From Puccinellia tenuiflora (lineage: Eukaryota; Streptophyta; Magnoliopsida; Poales; Poaceae): DNA of 64,000 nt. Made by a program: the position numbers and the translations under genes. Where the stretch lies: positions 434,001-498,000 of the forward strand of contig QRDG01001992.1 in the NCBI GenBank assembly GCA_012064385.1. The letters are read 5' to 3'. Of the stretch, positions 12,105 to 22,875 are shown in pieces; position 1 is the first letter of the stretch; each line of letters begins with the position of its first letter. A model generated the notes under the pieces. The model worked only from the letters and a program-made list of their open reading frames with translations. It did not search any database and was not told the DNA's origin.

Positions 12105-12660
12105 GTTTCATATTTTTCTCTTGATGCTCTCTTTTGCATTTTCAATTCTTATTCCTATGTGAGCATCATTAAAACTATCATACCTAGCTATATGGCTATA
12201 AAGAAAGCGCTTTACGGGAGGCAACCCGGTTGTTTTTATTTTTGATTTTCTTTGTATCCTCTTGCTGTAACAAGAGATTTAGTTTTTAGTTTTGTTTCTG
12301 GAATTTTTAATAAAGTGCCAAGTTTTACCCATTTTGGATTGAAAAAGTTGCTTATTGTATTCGGAGATTTTATTCCAGCACGAATCTGTGAAAGATATGA
12401 TTTTTTCACTCCTATTCTGTAACTCTGAATGAGCTGATATTTTTCCTACAACTTGCTCCTAGGTTATTATGTGGCGTAGTATTCGGCATTATGCAAAAAT
12501 GCACTGTGGATATATCCACTTTTTTGGTAGCAAACAAAATGGAAGCATACATTAGACTTGTGTGATGAGATATTCATTACAGTACAAATAAAGGGACCAA
12601 CTTGAGATTTAAGAAATAGAGAAAGTTGTTTAAATCAGTTTAAACATCAAGCATAGGGGA
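12105..12660 (+). other. Non-coding internal tail of the Athila-like element
   Basis: The ORF is followed by CTTTACGGGAGGCAACCCGG, a palindromic stretch common downstream of this type of ORF, and then by AT-rich sequence with AATAAAGTGCC. No polymerase domain and no 3' LTR follow. The element appears truncated around 12.65 kb. Confidence 0.5.
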
Positions 12661-12873
12661 AACATAAATACTTGCACGTGGGAGGAAGTCGATGGACCTT
12701 CACCACCGTCATTACACCACCACCACGGGGCTATGTTCATCGAACTAAAGGCCCGCTTGGCAACCCTGCAAACTTAACATCTACCCCGTATGAAGCTTTA
12801 CCACTGGTATTGACCGAATGGAACTCTTGTCAAATCATCCGCTGCAAGTCGTGTATATTCAGGAACAAGTTGG
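12661..12873. other. Unassigned intergenic sequence left of the Tourist MITE
   Basis: This mixed-composition stretch contains an open frame from 12672 that runs into the MITE. No motif, splice pattern or repeat was recognised. Confidence 0.3.
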
Positions 12874-12876
12874 TTA

Positions 12877-13159
12877 GGCCTGTGCCAATGCACCGTCTCT
12901 TAGAACGTTATTATAGAAGTAATAAAAATTTAAGATACAACTTGTACAATACATTGTTTCTTATGGTTTGTATCTACATTTAATGATTTGTGGCTCATGC
13001 ATGCGTATGATTGGACTAAAACATTTTTTTGCCTATGGCCACGTGCAAAGCTTGTATGTTAGCTAAGCTACAAGCTCAATCTCTTTCTTCATTAATTAGC
13101 ATGCCACATAAGCAAAATACCTATGAAACCGTGTTAAGAAACCTTCATTGGCATAGGCC
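12877..13159. mobile_element. Tourist-like (PIF/Harbinger) MITE
   Basis: The inverted ends are GGCCTGTGCCAATGCACC (left) and GGCCTATGCCAATGAAGG (right, reverse complement). The 3-bp duplication TTA flanks both sides (12874-12876 and 13160-13162). Size (283 bp), duplication and terminal GGCC fit PIF/Harbinger-derived Tourist MITEs. Confidence 0.78.
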
Positions 13160-13940
13160 TTATAGTCGGTGCGTGAGAGGACGACGGATGGAGATAATTA
13201 CGGTCTTACACGGAGCGGCGACGCTGCACTTGCTGCTGGATGGAGTTCAAGAGTCTCCTACTTTCGGCTAGGATCTAGCACGTGGAAGACCTCAACTCGG
13301 TCCTAACTCGGCCTGATTCACGAGAAATGTCGAACAAGACTTGCGAAGTAGCGTCCTAGTAACGTAAGGCCGGCCCGTTTGGCGTGAATCGACGACATGA
13401 ACTCGTGCGAGCGTTGTTTCGGCGATTTATGAAGATTTGCACCATCAAGCAAAACGATCCTATGGTGGAGAGCGTCAAATCGATGTAAGGGGGCCTAGGT
13501 GGTTTGGTTTTACTGTTATTTAAATTAATCAAATTGAGCTGAATTATATTTTCCTCTTGCTGTTATTAAAACATGATCCCTCCTATCTCGTATTTTCGGA
13601 CTGAGCGTCAAACTTAAGTTTCAGCATGACTTAGCCTCAACATCCACCGTAAATCAACACCGGATGAACCAGATCGATCTTGATTCCGAACATAAAAAAT
13701 CAAACTATTCAGAAATTTTTGAAAAAAAAAATCCGATAGATCATAAATGTTTTGTTATGTATTATGTGATTTTTTTAATCCTTTCGGATGTATAGCTTGC
13801 AAGTATTTTTTTAATGTATATGAGCTTAAAAAGCTATTTAATCACAAACAATATATCCAAATAGATTGAATTTTCACAGAATACATGACAAAATATTTAT
13901 AATTCACCAGGATTTTTAAAAGAGATTCTAAACAGTTTAA
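13160..13940. other. Intergenic, no feature recognised
   Basis: No coding frame with recognisable motifs, no terminal repeat and no RNA gene were seen here. The right part is AT-rich. Confidence 0.5.
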
Positions 13941-14003
13941 GGCCCTGTTTGTTTGGGCTTCTGCTTCTGCTTTTGGGGTCCAAAAGCAGAAGCCCAAACA
14001 AAT
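13941..14003. repeat. Fold-back terminus, PIF/Harbinger-like
   Basis: GGCCCTGTTTGTTTGGGCTT after a TAA trinucleotide resembles a PIF/Harbinger end. Within 60 bases the sequence folds back on itself: GGGCTTCTGCTTTTGG pairs with CCAAAAGCAGAAGCCC. No matching distal end was found, so this may be a solo terminus or a compact hairpin element. Confidence 0.5.
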
Positions 14004-14485
14004 AGCAGGCGGTAGGAAAGCGCTGTCAAGAAGCAGACGAACGAAATACATTGCGCGGGTGGACGAGCGCAGAAGCGAGACGGGAGGTGCTTTTGCCTGC
14101 TTCCCGAGTGAAGTGGACAAGCGTACCCCTTGCAGTTCGTTTCATTTACAGAAAGCTGCCATTGGAAGCCAACCCATTTCTCTCCTGAGCCCTCGATTCA
14201 TTTTCTCTCCCGAGCGATGGCTTAGGGTTAGGAAAACCCACCTGCCGCCGCCGTTCCCCACCCCTGCCGCAGTTCCCCAGCGACGCCGCCGCAGTTCCCT
14301 TCCGCCGACAACAGGAGCTGCTCGACCCCGTCGCCCGGCGGCCACAGGAGCTGCTCCACCCCGTCGCCTGCTACCTCCTAGCACGGCCTCTCAGGGCCGC
14401 TGCTCAGCGCCGCCACCTCACGCAGGCCAGCGCCGCTTCGCGCGGCTCTAGCACGGCCTCCACGCGCAGGACAGCGCCGCCTCGC
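14004..14485. other. GC-rich Pro/Ala-coding-like sequence, left of the Copia insertion
   Basis: This looks like a low-complexity 5' region of a gene or gene fragment and continues across the Copia insertion at 25419-25660. The target duplication CTCGC at 14481-14485 marks the junction. Repeated CAGCGCCGCC and CACGCGCAG motifs occur on both sides of the insertion. On the far side a short open frame, MADGESFGPDCFFKFF, starts at 25602 and stops after 22 codons. I do not recognise a protein. Confidence 0.4.
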
Positions 14486-17022
14486 TGAAAGAACAACTAT
14501 GCCCGAGATGTCGCCTAGAGGGGGGGGTGAATAGGCGATTAAAATTTTTTCTATTTAGGGGCTTGATAATTGCGGAATAAAACTAGGTGTTTAAATTAAC
14601 AAGCCAACAACCTAAAGTTCTAGGTTTACCTAAGTGCACCAACAACCTATGCTAAACAAGGCAAGTAACAAGATGATAGCAAGATATAGACTTCAAGCAC
14701 GATGGCTATCACAATGTAAATTTGCATAAGTAAAAGCTCGGGTATAGAAATAACCGAGGCACGCGGAGACGAAGATTTATTCCCGAGTTCCTCCTTGTTA
14801 AGGGAGTACGTCTCGTTGGAGGGGTGTGAGCTCGCCACAAAAGGCCTACTCAAGATGCCACAAAGGCCTCACCCTATTCTCCGATGAACCTCACCCAAGG
14901 ATTGGTTCACCTTCCACTATCGGAATCCTTCGAGGCGGATTCCGGAGCCCTTTACAACTCTTCTTGGGGCACACACCCACAACTCAATTGGGGGCTCCCA
15001 AACTCGTGCCGAAGCTCCACAAGCGAAGACTTCGCGGCACCTCCAAACCGTCTAGGGTACACAATGCACCCAAGAGGCACAAAGCTCTTGGGAACACAAT
15101 GCACCCAAGAGTAACAAGCTTCCAACCTTCAATCCCACGAATCACCGTGGGGAGCACAACCCGATGCAACAAATGCAAAAGGGGAAGAACACACCAAGTG
15201 GTCAAATTCTTCTCCCCAAAATCCAACCGAAGCAACTAATGCTACGGAGGGATTTAGGAGGAAGAACGGAGGAGAAACACCAAGAACTCCAAAATCTAGA
15301 TCCCACAAGTTCCCCTCACTTAGAGGAGATTTTGTTTGGTGGAAAGATGGATCTAGATCTCCTCTCTTGTTTCCCTAAATTTGGGCAAGAATCATCGGAG
15401 GGATTAGGAGGAATCGAGCTCTCAAAATGTTGGCAATGGAGGAGAGAGAGCTAGGGATGAGATCTACACTGAAAATGGGGAAGAAAACCCTTTTATAGGT
15501 GGCTCCAAAAAGGAGCCGTTGGAGCTAAAAAGCTGGACAAAGAAGCAAAAAAACTTGCCCAGGCGACCCGGCCTGGGGCCGGCCGGCAGCCGGCCAGGCC
15601 GGCCTGGAGCAGCGAACGAATCGATCCAGAAAACGCGAGCCAGCAGGGAGGCCGGCCTGCCCCGGCCTTGGGCCGGCCCGCGCGGGGGAAGGCCGGGAGG
15701 CCACCAGAGAGCGCCGGCCTGGGCCCGGCCGCGGCCCAGCCTGGCGGGAGGAGAAGGCCGGCTGGCCACCCGAATGACCCGGCCATGGGCCGGCCTCGGC
15801 CCGGCCAGGCCGGCAGCCCCTTTTTTTTTCTTTTTTACTTTTAAAATCTGTTTTGAAAATACAATCGAAATAGAAATGCAATATCTCTCGCATACGAACT
15901 CCGTTTTCGATAAACTTGGACTCGTTGGAATCGTCACAACGAGCACAACAAGAATATGAAGAGAAACATCATAGTCCAAGAATATATTATAAAGATAAAT
16001 GGGGAAAGGTAAAAGCTCCCATTTGCAAATCGGAAATGCAATAACTTTCACCCACGAACTCCGTTTTCGATAATCTTGGACTCGTTGGAATCGTCACAAC
16101 AAGCACAACAAGATTATGCATAGAAACATCATAGTCCAAGAAAATATCATAAAACCAAATGGGGAAAGTTAAAAACTCTTTTTCGCAAACCGAAAATGCC
16201 GGAACTTTTGCAATTGACGTCCGAATGAAATAAAACCAATTTTGTTGGAAAGAGGACGACAAATGCTACCTTTGAAAATGACAAACAAGCAATGGAGATT
16301 TTGCAAAGAAATGGAAGAGATAAATCTCCCGCACGGATGAACCGGCAAAATCTCCAATACCGAAACCGCAATAGAAGACGCATATGAAAACCGTTTTCGG
16401 TGAACTTGGCTTTGTCATGACAAGCACGACAAGCACCAAGACCACACCACGATTCGAGACAAATAAGAACCAATAAAGATGATTGCATGGATGCAAAGGT
16501 TTGTGCTCTCTACGATGATACGATCACGATATTCGGTCGAGAGCCCCTCTTGATAGTACGGTTACCTATCCTATAATCCGGTCTCTCACTAAACAACATG
16601 AGACCGGTAAAATAGAAACCCTATCAAGATCATACCTTTGCCTTGCGCACAAACCACTTGAGGTCGATGAAGACGATCTTCATCTCCTCAAGACTGCACC
16701 ACCTTTCTTCATTGCGCTTCGCTTGGTGAAGATTCACATGTGGCTCCCCCATACACCAAGATGGGAGAAGCACCTCTTCGGCATATCTTCACTTGGCCTT
16801 TGATCAACACAAATCTTTTCTTCCCTTGAGCTTGACTCCAACAAATGGAGATCAAGCAAAGCATCTTGACTCCAACACATGGAGACAAGCTTGGTCTTGA
16901 TCAACAAATGACCTTGACACAAGATAAAGGACAACCTACACATAGAGCTCAAAACAAATCTTAGTCCATCGAGATTGTCATTAATTACCAAAACTATGCA
17001 TGGGGGCAACCATGCACTTTCA
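14486..17022 (-). repeat. 3' LTR of the gag-only Copia element
   Basis: This copy of the 2.54-kb LTR runs, on the minus strand, from TGAAAGTGCATGG at 17022 to GTTGTTCTTTCA at 14486. The polypurine tract abuts 17022. It contains a GGCCGG-rich region (15560-15820) that creates long spurious open frames on both strands. Its AT-rich half has two similar modules with CGAACTCCGTTTTCGAT at about 15896 and 16053. Confidence 0.93.
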
Positions 17023-17036
17023 ATCTCCCCCATTTT
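17023..17036 (-). promoter_or_regulatory. Polypurine tract of the gag-only Copia element
   Basis: On the minus strand AAAATGGGGGAGAT directly precedes the 3' LTR. It is the expected primer for plus-strand DNA synthesis. Similar GGGGGAG tracts recur inside the internal domain. Confidence 0.8.
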
Positions 17037-20000
17037 GGTAATTGATGACAATCCCGTTTAAGAGGATTTATATAATGAATAAAGCAACCTTGCATGACAA
17101 ACAAGCAAAGATGCAAAGCACATTAAAGGCAAATGCAACAGAAGCATAAAACCCAAATTCCCTTAAACCCTCTAAACTTCTCCCCCATTGGCATCGATTG
17201 CCGAAATGGGAAGAAAAATTTAGAGAGCCAATATAATATGAGTTCCTCCATAAAGGTGTGCATTACTCAAGATATGGGTGAAATCAAATGCACTTATTCA
17301 TTGACGAATAATTAGAGGAAATCAAACTATATTGAGGATCCAAAGATTGCAAAAAGAAGATGAAACCATTTTAAACATCTCCACAAAGGAGAAAAGCAAT
17401 CAACAAGATCCAAAGTGACATTTCTAAATAAAACGGAGGAGCTCCCCAACGTTCATGCACAAATGAGGAGTGTACAAATATGGCATCCTCACTCCCCCAA
17501 AATCATCTAGAACTCGCAACAAGTGCAAGAGTGCATAATGCAAAAGCAAATCATAGCACTTGCACCAAAGATGTGGTTGAGCCATAAAGGAGATGCCAAT
17601 TTTCAACATAAGATAGGCCCAACCGAGATAAAGAGATCTTTTTAAAGAAATATATTCACAAGCTTAGGGATACCAATTGGAAACTAAAACCAATTGAAAA
17701 TGCCAAAAGCTAGTGAGAGCATTTAGCCAATAAAATTCAACATGCTCACCATGGTAGGCATGAAGTCAAAGATCTTCAAAAATACATGAGTGTGCAAAGA
17801 TACCAATAAACAATAAGACAAGCACTCATGAGACAAATTTGGAACCACCAAAGAATTATAGATGAAAAACAAGGTGGCTCAAAAGAAATAGGATACCAAC
17901 TAAAAGATGACCTCTCTCATATGTATAGGTTTCTAATTAGACAAACCACAAAGATATACATCCGCAAAGAAACATATACATACGAAATGGTCCGGGAAAA
18001 AGAGAACAAGGTATCCAAAAGGAAGTCATAAATATACAAATGAGATTGTTGCTTAAAAGCATAGCACATAGCTCAAATTTATCTCATTGTATATAAATGA
18101 ACTTCAAATATATCAAATGCATCACACATATCACTAAGGGAACAAGAGATAGTGGAGATGCTTTGAATTAGGCAACAAGTATCACAAGGAAATAATATCA
18201 ATTGAAGAAAGGTTTTTGCAAATTCACACACATATCACAAAGATATATTAAGTGAAGGAAAAGGCCAAAACCACAACAATTGCATATAAGAGCTTTCATG
18301 CCAAGAGGCAACCTACACAAGGTTGAATACTAGAAAGGTATGCATGAGATAGATACTTGTTACCGAGATGCATTGAAGATGAAGATGATGAGAGTTGGTT
18401 TGTCATCAAAGCTTGACTCCGACAATCACACGGTGAGAACACCTTCCTTATGAATGAGGCAAGCATCCAATGCATCTCCATTGTACCTAAAACACAATTA
18501 GAGTACAAAATGGTTCCCAAACTCATTGGGTCCCATAGTAGTTAGATAAACTACAATATATAGGAAACACTCCACATAAATATGTGCATATAGATATGAA
18601 ATTGAATTTCATGCACATCTTAGCCGATTTAGGATTCGGTGGAGTATCCCCTATATATTGGAACTAGAAAGACTAGCATGCATAAAAATATATATACTAG
18701 TAAAAAGCATGCATAGACTTACAAGAACCAAAAGAGATACAAATTGGACAAAAACACCAAGTAAACCAATAAAGCACACCAAGGTGTGACAAGAAAAGGT
18801 TGTCCAAATTATATCAAAATCCAAATCAACACATGATTGAGGAAAAAATCAAATCAACAAATGATTGATTCCATAACACATCAACACATGAGGTGTGATA
18901 TCAAAAGAAATCAAATCAACACAACAAATGATCGATAAGACACCAATTGAAAATAAGATACCAATTAAAACAACAAATGTCAATTTAGGAGAAAAGATAC
19001 CAAGAAGAGGGTGATACTTGACCGAAATCAAGTAAAGTGAAATAAGGCAAGAAGGTATCAAGACTCCCACAATAAATATCAATTGGAACAAATATCTATG
19101 GAGGAGATATTAAATTCCAATTAATACCAATTGAAGGTACCAACACAAGATAAAGAATCAAATGCCAATTGAAAGGATCAAAAATTGATAGATAGGTTAG
19201 TGTTCTAAATAAAAAGGAATGCTCCCCCAATATACATGCATTATCTTTGATATTTGCATTTGAATACAAAATGCATGCACAAGGGATCATTACTCTCCAT
19301 ATTTTATTTAAAACACTAAACACTACCAATTGAAAAATAGGATCCATTCAAAAGGCAAGGAAGGCAATAGATAAAGCAAATTCAACGCAAGAGCCAATGT
19401 GAAGATGGTCTACAAAATCCACCACAATTACTAGTATCACTTGTCATGGACAAGGAGTATATAGAGAAATTTCTCGGTGGTATAAAGGAATGATGTACAA
19501 GACCAACTTCACCACAAACTAGCAAATGGCAAAAGATAGGAATTGAAACACCATTTTTTAACGAGGTTTGTTGGTAGTTTTAATTATTCGAACCAACCGG
19601 CAAAGCCATGATTAGAATAAAAAAGGAAACAAATGGTTTCTCACATAATATATGGAAATGCATATTAGAGAAAAACCACACCAAGCAACCTCACACAAAC
19701 AAGAGCCAAAGGTAACCACAAAGGAAAATTGGAACTTGTTTGAGAACACATGCCACATAGAAAATGAATAATGTAAAATATCAACTCTAAGTGGCAAACC
19801 TCAAATGTTCACATTTTTATGGGATTGTAATATGCACATAGCTTATTACTCCCCCATAATGTGATGATTCATTTTATTTTTAAACAAGAGGCAAATAAAA
19901 CCAACTAGAGAAATTAATGGACATTGTAGAATTGAATTTCTCATGAATATGACATACCACATAGTAACTAGATAATATTGAAATATCAATACTAGGTGGT

Positions 20001-20422
20001 GTGCTTCATGTACATACATTTTTAGGTTTGTGAGGTGCACAAAGCACATCACTCCCCCAAAATGGGATAGTCCATTAATATCTCAAAGAGCCAAATGAAA
20101 TCCACACAAGATTCAAAAAGCTCAACACAAAGTTACACATATATGATACACAACTATCTACATAACCTTGAGTAACAAGACAAGAAGGAAAGAAGCATAT
20201 CATATACAAGCACATGCTAGGAACAAAACTAACACATGCAAGGGAGCAAGCAACTTTCAATGAATATATGAGTTAAATACAAGTTACCGCAAGGAGGAAG
20301 CATTGGATATGAGATAGATATGTGATAATCCAATTGACTTGGCTTGAGAAATAAAACCATGAAGATCCCTTAATTCTTCAAAAATAGCCAAGTCACCAAT
20401 GCCCTCCATAAACACCTATTGA
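17037..20422 (-). other. Non-coding A/T-rich internal domain of the Copia element
   Basis: About 3.4 kb fills the space where pol should be. No open frame with catalytic motifs is seen on either strand. The sequence is rich in short degenerate repeats such as ATACCAATTGAAA and CCAATTAAAAC. Polypurine-tract-like CTCCCCCA motifs on the plus strand recur near 17492, 19224, 19851 and 20053. Confidence 0.7.
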
Positions 20423-22225
20423 TCAAGTTTGAGCTAGTTGGTCCCCAACCGAGTTGGGTCCTAAGAGGTTAGTCACAATAGGTTTGGGAACCCAAATGGT
20501 GCTTTTCTTGCCACCACTTTGAGCTCCTACATACTTGGCAAACACATTGCCAACTCTATCCTTCCCAAGAGAATACACATCATTAATTATGATAGGGTTG
20601 GATGGGGTACCGTTAGTGCATGAAGAAGCAAAATGACCTTTGCCACGGCAAAGGTAGCAACACCGACTCTTCTTCTTCTTAATAGGCTCCTCAACTTGAG
20701 GAGCAATAACTTGAGTCTTCTTGGGAGGTGGCCTTTGTTCAACTCGTGGTTGAGCACGAGTTTGAACAAGAGGCCGCTTCCCTAGTTGCTTCTCACTAAG
20801 AGGCATCTTCTTCTTCATTGGGCAATCCCGAACATGGTGCCCTTCTAGCTTGCACTTGAAGCAAGTGATCTTGGCCGGATTCTTGATTTGAACTTGGCCC
20901 TTCTTATTCTTCTCAACCTTGGACTTGTTCTTGTTGTTGGAGTTGAATCCAAGTCCACTCTTGTCATTGGGGGATTGTTGCACACTCAACATGTTGTCAA
21001 GTGCACGCTTCCCTTCATGACGCTTTTCCAAGCCTTTCTTCATAGAAGTGGCTTGGGCCTTGAGCTCTCCTCTTTTCTCTACATGGTTAGTGACAACACA
21101 AGTACTAGAGAAGGTAGATGCATCATTGTTAGAGCAACAAGGCAAAGCAAGTAATTCATCACATGATGTACCAACATTTTTAGTGGATGAACTACTAGGA
21201 CTAGCACATGGCAATATAGCATTTTTAGTTATGGTTGTGCTATTATCCACATGAGGCTCACTAGATGTTACCTTTTTAGTGATGGCCTCATGAGCTAACT
21301 TTAGACAAGCATAGGAAGCTAGAAGATCATCATTAGAGCTAGATAGCTTTTTATGACTTTCTTCCAACTCCCTATAGTTGCTAGTTAGCAACTCAAGTTG
21401 AGCCCTTAGCTCAACATTCTCCTTCAAAGTAGATGCTTCACAAGAAATGGAGTTAGTAGCACAAGCATCATTAGCATTAGGAATAGAAGAAGGCATAACA
21501 AGTTCATCATTTTTAGATAGTTGAGTTTGAAGTTGATCATGAGACAAGACGAGGAGAGAGTGTTCGTGTTCCAAAGCCTTTTGAGCTTTGTCACGTCTCT
21601 CTATATCCTCAATTAGTCTAGCATTGCCAACCCCAAATTCAACCTTTTCCTTTTTAAGCATTTTATATTTGGAAATGGCATGGTCACGTTCTTCAATAAG
21701 TTTAGCAATAATAGCATCGTGAGATTCCTCAATATTCTCAAGTTTCTCCTCAAGAGAAGCCCGAGTCTCTTGCTCTTCCTCAAGAGCATCTTCTAAAGTA
21801 GCCTTTTCCATAGCATCATCTCTTTCTATCTTACCCTTCTCTTCAAGGCTTGCTTTCAAGGACTCAATAGTTTCCCCACGCTCAATAAGAGTGCTCATGA
21901 TTTCAAAGAGGTTAGCTTGAGCACTATTATTGCTAGGAAGGGCTTTAAGAATCATTAGACCTTTATTTTGAAGCATAGCATTAACCTTTTCCACATCATC
22001 TTCTTCATCATTATTATCATCATCATTATCATTATTATTATCATTGCTAGAAGAAGATTTAGCCATGAGGCAATGATAGGTGGATGAAGAGGGATAATTA
22101 ATTATTGAACTACTCAAGTTCAAATCTTGTTCCACAATTAATTGAGTTTCCTCTACATTTATATTCATGCAAGATTTAGAGGGAACACAAACATTTTTAT
22201 CATGGCAACAAGATAAAGCAAGCAT
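20423..22225 (-). CDS. Copia gag C-terminal ORF with coiled coil and two zinc knuckles
   Basis: This 600-residue ORF belongs to the Copia element. Residues roughly 60-330 are acidic and Leu/Glu/Lys-rich (EEKLENIEESHDAIIAKLIE style heptads), which predicts a long coiled coil. Two CCHC knuckles follow: CFKCKLEGHHVRDC near residue 455 and CYLCRGKGHFASSC near residue 525. These are nucleocapsid-type RNA-binding motifs. The C-terminus has an IWVPKPIVTNLLGPN motif close to the stop. It lies just downstream of, and in a different frame from, the N-terminal gag ORF. No pol motifs follow. The first Met used is a convention; the product may be a continuation of the upstream frame through a shift. Confidence 0.85.
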   Translation of the reverse strand: MLALSCCHDKNVCVPSKSCMNINVEETQLIVEQDLNLSSSIINYPSSSTYHCLMAKSSSSNDNNNDNDDDNNDEEDDVEKVNAMLQNKGLMILKALPSNNSAQANLFEIMSTLIERGETIESLKASLEEKGKIERDDAMEKATLEDALEEEQETRASLEEKLENIEESHDAIIAKLIEERDHAISKYKMLKKEKVEFGVGNARLIEDIERRDKAQKALEHEHSLLVLSHDQLQTQLSKNDELVMPSSIPNANDACATNSISCEASTLKENVELRAQLELLTSNYRELEESHKKLSSSNDDLLASYACLKLAHEAITKKVTSSEPHVDNSTTITKNAILPCASPSSSSTKNVGTSCDELLALPCCSNNDASTFSSTCVVTNHVEKRGELKAQATSMKKGLEKRHEGKRALDNMLSVQQSPNDKSGLGFNSNNKNKSKVEKNKKGQVQIKNPAKITCFKCKLEGHHVRDCPMKKKMPLSEKQLGKRPLVQTRAQPRVEQRPPPKKTQVIAPQVEEPIKKKKSRCCYLCRGKGHFASSCTNGTPSNPIIINDVYSLGKDRVGNVFAKYVGAQSGGKKSTIWVPKPIVTNLLGPNSVGDQLAQT

Positions 22226-22290
22226 ATCATAATAGATTTATCTAAGCAATTTTTGATGATATGCAAGGACTATCAACACTAGCATGTAAA

Positions 22291-22821
22291 TCATTTATAG
22301 GTGCTATGAGTGTTTAGGTCCAAAGATGAAGCATTGCAACAAGATAGAGATAAATGATCATCAATAATGAGCTCACTATCAAGGTTGCAAAACCTATCAC
22401 TACTCACCATTACATTGGATTGTGGCTTACCACATTTTGGTGAAGTAGATGAAGACGAGAACTCGTCACGGCCGGAGGTGGAGGGAGAACAATCATCCTC
22501 AATAGAGTTGGACAAACCATATTTGTCTTGTAGCTTGGTCCAAAGCTCATGTGCATCACGGAGAGGCATGATTGACTCGAAAACTACAACACTCATAAAT
22601 TTGCAAAACTCGTTAGATGCTAGAGCATCTAGATATAAGTTTTTCTCATCCTCTAAAGTCGTACTTTCGTAGTCCTTTGGAGGAGAAAAACCTATATCTA
22701 TGATCCGCTCAATATTGGGGTCCAAGACCCGTAAGTGACTAAGCATATGAGTTTTCCAAACATTAAAATTTGTGCCATTGAATATAAACATGGAATTGTG
22801 CACTAATCCTCTAAACGACAT
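22291..22821 (-). CDS. Copia gag N-terminal ORF (UBN2-like)
   Basis: This 176-residue ORF is the first after the primer-binding site. It has the plant Copia gag start pattern: FNGTNFNVWKTHMLSHL, a hydrophobic helix, and MPLRDAHELWTKLQDKYG. These correspond to the DUF4219/UBN2 gag region that assembles virus-like particles. It stops at 22291, and the rest of gag is found in another frame from 22225, so gag is split by a frame change or a disabled start. The Ser-rich tail (residues about 118-176) matches nothing I know. Confidence 0.82.
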   Translation of the reverse strand: MSFRGLVHNSMFIFNGTNFNVWKTHMLSHLRVLDPNIERIIDIGFSPPKDYESTTLEDEKNLYLDALASNEFCKFMSVVVFESIMPLRDAHELWTKLQDKYGLSNSIEDDCSPSTSGRDEFSSSSTSPKCGKPQSNVMVSSDRFCNLDSELIIDDHLSLSCCNASSLDLNTHSTYK

Positions 22822-22861
22822 CTTTACTCTCTAGGCGGTAAAGCCAAACAAGAGAGACGAG

Positions 22862-22873
22862 GCTCTGATACCA
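22862..22873 (-). promoter_or_regulatory. Primer-binding site (tRNA-iMet type) of the Copia element
   Basis: On the minus strand TGGTATCAGAGC follows the 5' LTR end (22876) after two bases. It is the standard Copia initiator-tRNA-Met site. It sets the orientation of the element. Confidence 0.93.
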
Positions 22874-22875
22874 AT

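Noticed and set aside
15464..16051. Long open frames (up to 195 codons) in the Copia LTR, repeated near 23769-24289
   Set aside because: They arise from the GGCCGG-rich low-complexity tract, are open on both strands and in several frames, and occur in both LTR copies. They are not genes.
17037..20422. CRISPR-like or satellite array in the A/T-rich repeats of the Copia interior
   Set aside because: Repeats are degenerate, unevenly spaced and lie in a plant retroelement. There is no direct-repeat/spacer regularity.
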